In this document: positions 59,582 through 64,000 of the stretch, piece by piece
Position numbering within the stretch: position 1 is the stretch's first letter
How the letters are laid out: each line of letters starts with the position of its first letter
Assembly (NCBI GenBank): GCA_002189035.1
Contig: CM007991.1
Coordinates: forward strand, 3,410,001 to 3,474,000
Origin: Utricularia gibba
Lineage: Eukaryota > Streptophyta > Magnoliopsida > Lamiales > Lentibulariaceae
DNA: 64,000 bases
Direction: 5' to 3'
The notes under the pieces: generated by a model
Told to the model about the DNA's origin: nothing
Database searches by the model: none
The model's input: the letters and a program-made list of their open reading frames with translations, nothing else
Program-made: the position numbers and the translations under genes

Positions 59582-60689
59582 ATGGCGGAGGATTCGGACA
59601 GGGGCGAGGGGGATCTGGAAAATGTTCTGTCTTCACGGTTCAGTTTGCGCAGAAGGTGATTTTTTTTTTCAATGGCTGCGCAGAAGTTGAGTTGAGTTGG
59701 GAATTCTCTTTAATTAGGGTTCTTGAATCTGGATTTGATTTGGGTGGGTGTGTGTGTAGCTGATTGCGGAGGCGTTGGGGACTTATTTTCTGATGTTCGC
59801 CGGAAATGCTGCGGTGCTGGTGAACGCCGATCGGGATAAATTGGTGACGTTGCCCGGAGTGGCGATTGTTTGGGGATTGGTGGTGATGGTTATGGTGTAC
59901 GCCGTGGGGCATATCTCCGGCGGCCACTTTAACCCCGCCGTCACCTTCGCTTTCGCAACCTGCAAGAGGTTTCCATGGAAAGAGGTCTCAACTACTCCGT
60001 CATCTGGTTGATGTCCTTTTTCAATCAGTTTTATTCATTTCGTTGTGTTCCGTACAAGGTCCCGGCGTACATAGCCGCGCAACTGTTAGGATCCACCTTA
60101 GCAAGCGGAACCCTCCGGTTGCTCTTCACCGGTCACCACAACCACTTCACGGGAACACTCCCGAGCGGCGGCAACGCCCAGTCGCTGGTCGTGGAGTTCA
60201 TCATCACCTTCTATCTCATGTTCGTCATCTCCGGTGTTGCCACCGACAACAGAGCGGTACCCTCTCAAACCCACTCCCGATATCGCCATTATCAAGCGGT
60301 TGTTTCTAAACTTGAAAAGTTGCAACTCCGCGATGCAGATCGGAGAGCTGGCCGGTTTGGCCGTCGGCGCCACCGTCTTACTCAACGTCATGTTCGCCGG
60401 GTATGCATGTCTATGACCTTCTTCTGTGTGCTACGGTTTTTAATCAACTTAACCTTGGGCCTGCAGGCCGATCACCGGAGCATCGATGAACCCGGCACGG
60501 TCCTTGGGCCCAGCCATAGTCTCCAACACATATGACAGTCTCTGGGTTTACATCGTCGGCCCTGTCCTCGGAGCCGTCGCCGGCGCGTGGGTGTACAACA
60601 TCATCAGATTCACCGACAAACCTCTTCGTGAGATCACCAAGTCTACTTCTTTCCTCCAGGGCTCCTCAAACCGGGGCTCCGCCGTCTAA
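59582..60689 (+). pseudogene. NIP-type aquaporin (nodulin-26-like intrinsic protein), one frame break
   Basis: Five exons, the usual NIP structure: 59582-59655, 59760-59984, 60059-60256, 60339-60400, 60467-60689. Membrane channel for water and small neutral solutes such as glycerol or metalloid acids. Visible: FTVQFAQK/LIAEALGTYFLMFAGN, VTLPGVAIVWGLVVMVMVYA, HISGGHFNPAVTFAF (first NPA), VPAYIAAQLLGSTLASGTLR, EFIITFYLMFVISGVATDNR, IGELAGLAVGATVLLNVMFA, GPITGASMNPARSLGPA (second NPA), GAVAGAWVYN and FTDKPLREITKSTSFL. The ATG at 59582 gives MAEDSDRGEG, but the frame must shift at the G5 run 59608-59612 to reach SVFTVQFAQK; with one more G the protein is 260 residues. Helix 2 Trp and the NPA/NPA pair favour subgroup NIP I. 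Probably intact in reality. Confidence 0.87.
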
Positions 60690-61432
60690 TTCACCGGAGA
60701 CCTAGTATTGTATCACAGATTTGGCGGTGTATCCACTTTTAACTACTCTACCTTATCCTACAATACATCTGATGCTTGAAATTTTCAATAAAAATATATT
60801 ATGCAGTATTTTGGAACCGAATTAAAGGAACTTTTACTTCAAAAATATCTCTATTGTTTGTCAAAATAGCAAGTTTAAATATTTACTATTGAATAAAAAA
60901 TGACAATTTTAACTTTCAATAATATAAATGATCTTTACGTTTGATACACAAGATATATTTAATCTTCAAAATTTAATGATTGAATATTTTTGTCCTAACT
61001 ATTTTCGATATGAAAATAATCAATTCATATTATTTTAAAAATATGCGCGTAAAAGAAAATAACGAGTGATTAGTTTTGAGAATGAATTAAAAAATATTTG
61101 TACACAAAAAATGTGTAAAAAAAAATGATCATACTATTGTCACAAATCTTTATTTCACAGTGGCCAAAGTATGAGCTTCATCCCTGAGAATCGGGATTTG
61201 GAGTCCAGTTGCAGGAACTCGAAGCCGTCATAGAGTGTTGATTCAGTAAGAAAGAGTACGGAATATAGACAAAGGATGAATACGATGGATGAAAATGTCC
61301 ATTTTGTTAAGCAGAATCATGAAGATCAAGTAGCCTGGTGTCGGAAATTGGAGCATTGGAGCGCAAGATCCTGAGAGGGAGGAGAAACAGATTGAGAGGG
61401 AGGAGATTGTATACCGGAGTGAACCAGGAGCA
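60690..61432. other. Spacer between NIP and GDSL genes (tail to tail)
   Basis: NIP 3' UTR followed by AT-rich DNA and the 3' UTR of the GDSL gene. A minus-strand frame (61243-61587) lies antisense to the GDSL last exon and is not supported. Confidence 0.5.
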
Positions 61433-62744
61433 TCACCAGTCATGGACCGGTGGGGAATACAAGAGCGCCATTTGACGGTTCGCAGCTCTGGCGAAGATCG
61501 AATACGCAGCCTCGGTTGGATGCACCGCGTCCCAAAACATGTACTCGTCTCTGTTTTCGCAGGGCGTAGACCCCGGAGAACAGCCACCGCCGGTGCTGAC
61601 GGTTACGCAGCAGGGCCGGTCAAGCACCCGAATCCGCCCTGAAAGTACATCCATCACTCACAAACTCTAATCGCGAAGTAGTTCGCGTGATCGGAACGCA
61701 CCGTAGGATGTAGTGTTGGTTGTTGTGTATAGGAATCTCGCATCCGGGAATTTGCTATTCAGGGCGCCGATGAGACTCTGAAGTTTCTCGTTGAAGGGTG
61801 CAGTGATGGTATCGATGGTTTCCACGCAGGCGGCGCCCGGGGAGACGCCGTATTTAGCGATTTGTCCAGGTACGCAGCCCAATTTCCCTAGGGCAAACAC
61901 CGCTACCTTTCTCGCTCCTGTTCTGTACAGCCGCTGGTACGTGCGTAAAACCCCAAATCTCATCATCAGAATCAAACCCTAGCTTTAAACTAATTTGGGG
62001 GAAATCTCACCTGCAGTTGCCGGGAGTATTTTGACATGAGAAACGAAGCGAATTCCTTCGGAGTGAATCTGCTGGTGGAGTTGTAGAATTGGGGTACGTA
62101 GTTCAACAGATAATCGTTGCTGCCGAATACCAGTGAATATATGCAGGAACCCAGAAATTCTCGAGCCCTTGTGCGATCGCCCAGCATTTCTTCGGCTCTG
62201 GAGACGGTGGATTCATGGTTGGACAATTGCTGCTTCAGGCTGATAACGCCTCCCTTCAGATCAAGGATCGCCTTTTTGTAAGTTGCCTCATACAAGTTTC
62301 AGTTGCAGAAAGGGAAGCCATACTTACCGGTTGATCAAGAATCCCAGCTCCACCTGATCCATAGTTAACTCCTCGCAGAAAGTCCTTCTCCTGCGCCTTC
62401 GCGTATGGCGGAATGTAGTCATCGAACCCCAGTAACTCAGCTGCGGATAGCAAATAGTTAGTCTGTCTGTTCTCCCTGTCATTCAGGCGATGATGATGAT
62501 CACAGTTCATACCCATGATATCTGCGAAGTTTCTCCCGTTGGTGTAGCGGCCGGTCGGGCCGCCGGGGAAGTCGATGCCGTAGGGAAGAAAGTTGGCCTT
62601 GTAGACGGTCTGCCGATCGTTGTTGTTGCCGTTGTCGACGATGGAATCCCCGAACACGAAGAAGCAGGGAACTTGTGGCTTGCACTGAGCTGTGATTAAA
62701 AAATGCTGGAGGAAGCAGATGATGATAATGTACCTGGGCTCCAT
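61433..62744 (-). CDS. GDSL esterase/lipase, secreted
   Basis: SGNH hydrolase acting on lipids or cell-wall esters. Exons in coding order: 62744-62513, 62440-62328, 62286-62011, 61933-61702, 61638-61433, total 352 residues; all joins keep frame. N-terminal signal peptide MEPRYIIIICFLQHFLITAQC. Block I with nucleophile: CFFVFGDSIVDNGNNN; then PYGIDFPGGPTGRYTNGRNF ADIM; block II VNYGSGGAGILDQP; block III VFGSNDYLLNYV with the oxyanion Asn; RLYRTGARKVAVFALGKLGC VPG; block V FWDAVHPTEAA with catalytic Asp and His. Five-exon structure and motif spacing are those of the large plant extracellular GDSL family. Substrate not predictable. Confidence 0.95.
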
Positions 62745-64000
62745 GGCTCAACAACTGGGCAGAGGAACCTCAATTTATACACAGAACGCCATGGAAACAG
62801 GGTTTTAAATTATTAAAAAAAACAAAGTGTTTGTGTAATAGGTCATATGTCGGTTCAAGCTTTAAAAAAAGTTTCTTTTTTAAAGTAAACACCAATTATA
62901 TCCAATTTGTCAAGCTTTTAAATAGTGAAAATTAGTTACATTAAATTTTCAATAATATAGATGATTAACAAAGCAATGGTAATCATTTTATAATATTTTA
63001 AATAGTAAAAATCAATCATATCAATTTTTGCTCAAAAAACATGGTTCAATACGACCGGCTCCGGGCAAGATTAGAAACGCTGTGCTGACTGTACTTTCTC
63101 AAAAATAATGGGCCATCTAATTATATATATATATATAATTTTAATAATACTGCCAATTTTTACATTATTTATGCCCAATTACATGATCCAGCCCAACTGC
63201 TTCGGCCAGCTAGTTAAAAATCTAGGCCCAAAAAGAGCCCAACTAGAGGGCCTACTTCAATTACGTGGCCTTTTTTTTACTCAACTATTAAATCAAAATA
63301 AATCGTTTTGGACATGATATTAATTAAATTTAAATTATTATAAAATAAAAAAACGAATCACATCTCAATTACCAGTCAATCACGTTTATATCATAATTTA
63401 AGATCTAAATTTTGAATGAATCATTTTATATTTTTTAATAAAAATATTTAATTACATTCTATTTGACAATGGAGATCTTGAAACCTCTCGTAAGCGATGG
63501 AAAGAAGTAAAAACTGGATCGATAGGGAGAGGGATTAAATTGGTCTGAAAAAATTAAAGATTCAATCATAATTTTGAACATGATCAAACTAATTGTACAA
63601 ACGAAATAGTTAATATTTAGTTGGGGGTATAAAGGGAGATTAATTAATGGGTATTAGATATTACTGTGTTGTTTGATTTGCGAGTTTATATATCCCAAGA
63701 TTATACATATATTTGATAAACCGTGTTGGTGGGATTATGTAAAGTAACAACACCCTAAAAGATTTAACCTTGATTTTTAAAAATGATAATTACTATTAAT
63801 ATCACGTTGTCACAACATTCTACCTCAATGATTGTTTAGAATCCGCCAATTTAGGACACTCCAAACAAAAAACAATTGAAGACAAATGATGATGAGCAAA
63901 AAGCTTGTGGTTACACAAATTCCCACTATCCTCTCACTTCATCCATTCAATCAGAAGTCCATACCTTCAGAAGACAGCAAAAAAGAGTCACATTACAAAA
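62745..64000. other. GDSL upstream region and AT-rich end of window
   Basis: GDSL promoter on the minus strand, then AT-rich spacer with an (AT)n run near 63122-63137 and GGCCCA motifs around 63226-63265. No coding frame supported. Confidence 0.5.

Overview
The window is nuclear DNA from a flowering plant, most likely a eudicot. Its genes are short exons split by AT-rich introns with GT..AG ends and separated by AT-rich spacers. Every recognisable product is a plant family: B-type cyclin, cytosolic PGK, SAUR, CYP96-type P450, two NAC factors, a BOI-type RING ligase, RPL27, NAL1-like protease, CYP59-type cyclophilin, a BTB protein, BES1/BZR1 homologue, NIP aquaporin and GDSL lipase. There are no bacterial operons, CRISPR arrays or complete transposons. 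Exon models were built by eye from reading frame, splice sites and remembered family patterns.

Layout: 0-9 kb, plus strand: the 3' part of a cyclin B3-like gene, a two-unit lytic-transglycosylase-like gene, and cytosolic PGK. 9-15 kb: a CFL1-like gene with two frame breaks, a SAUR on the minus strand, and long AT-rich spacers. 15-26 kb: a tandem segmental duplication. Each unit carries a CYP96-like P450 plus the upstream region of the next gene. Copy 1 is intact; copy 2 has frame breaks. 26-30.3 kb: a JUB1-like NAC gene and a BOI-like RING E3 gene. 30.3-37 kb: a gene-poor stretch with repeats and a (GAT)18 microsatellite. 37-50 kb, minus strand: RPL27, a NARROW LEAF1-like protease, a CYP59-like cyclophilin and an ARM/BTB protein. 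50-61 kb, plus strand: a serine-rich unknown protein, a NAC1-type NAC gene, a BEH4-like BZR factor and a NIP aquaporin. 61.4-62.7 kb, minus strand: a GDSL lipase.

Two observations stand out. First, every frame break in an otherwise well-preserved gene here (nine sites in six genes) is repaired by adding one G or C to a G/C run. That points to systematic homopolymer under-calling in the assembly rather than pseudogenes. Second, the gene at 3.25-5.43 kb encodes a plant protein with a soluble-lytic-transglycosylase-like ES...GxMQ signature. The whole unit is duplicated internally with matching intron positions, and the second unit has lost the putative catalytic glutamate.

The genes do not form one pathway. 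The only local functional unit is the P450/NAC-promoter duplication, where an 8-bp inverted repeat with W-box cores is kept in both copies.
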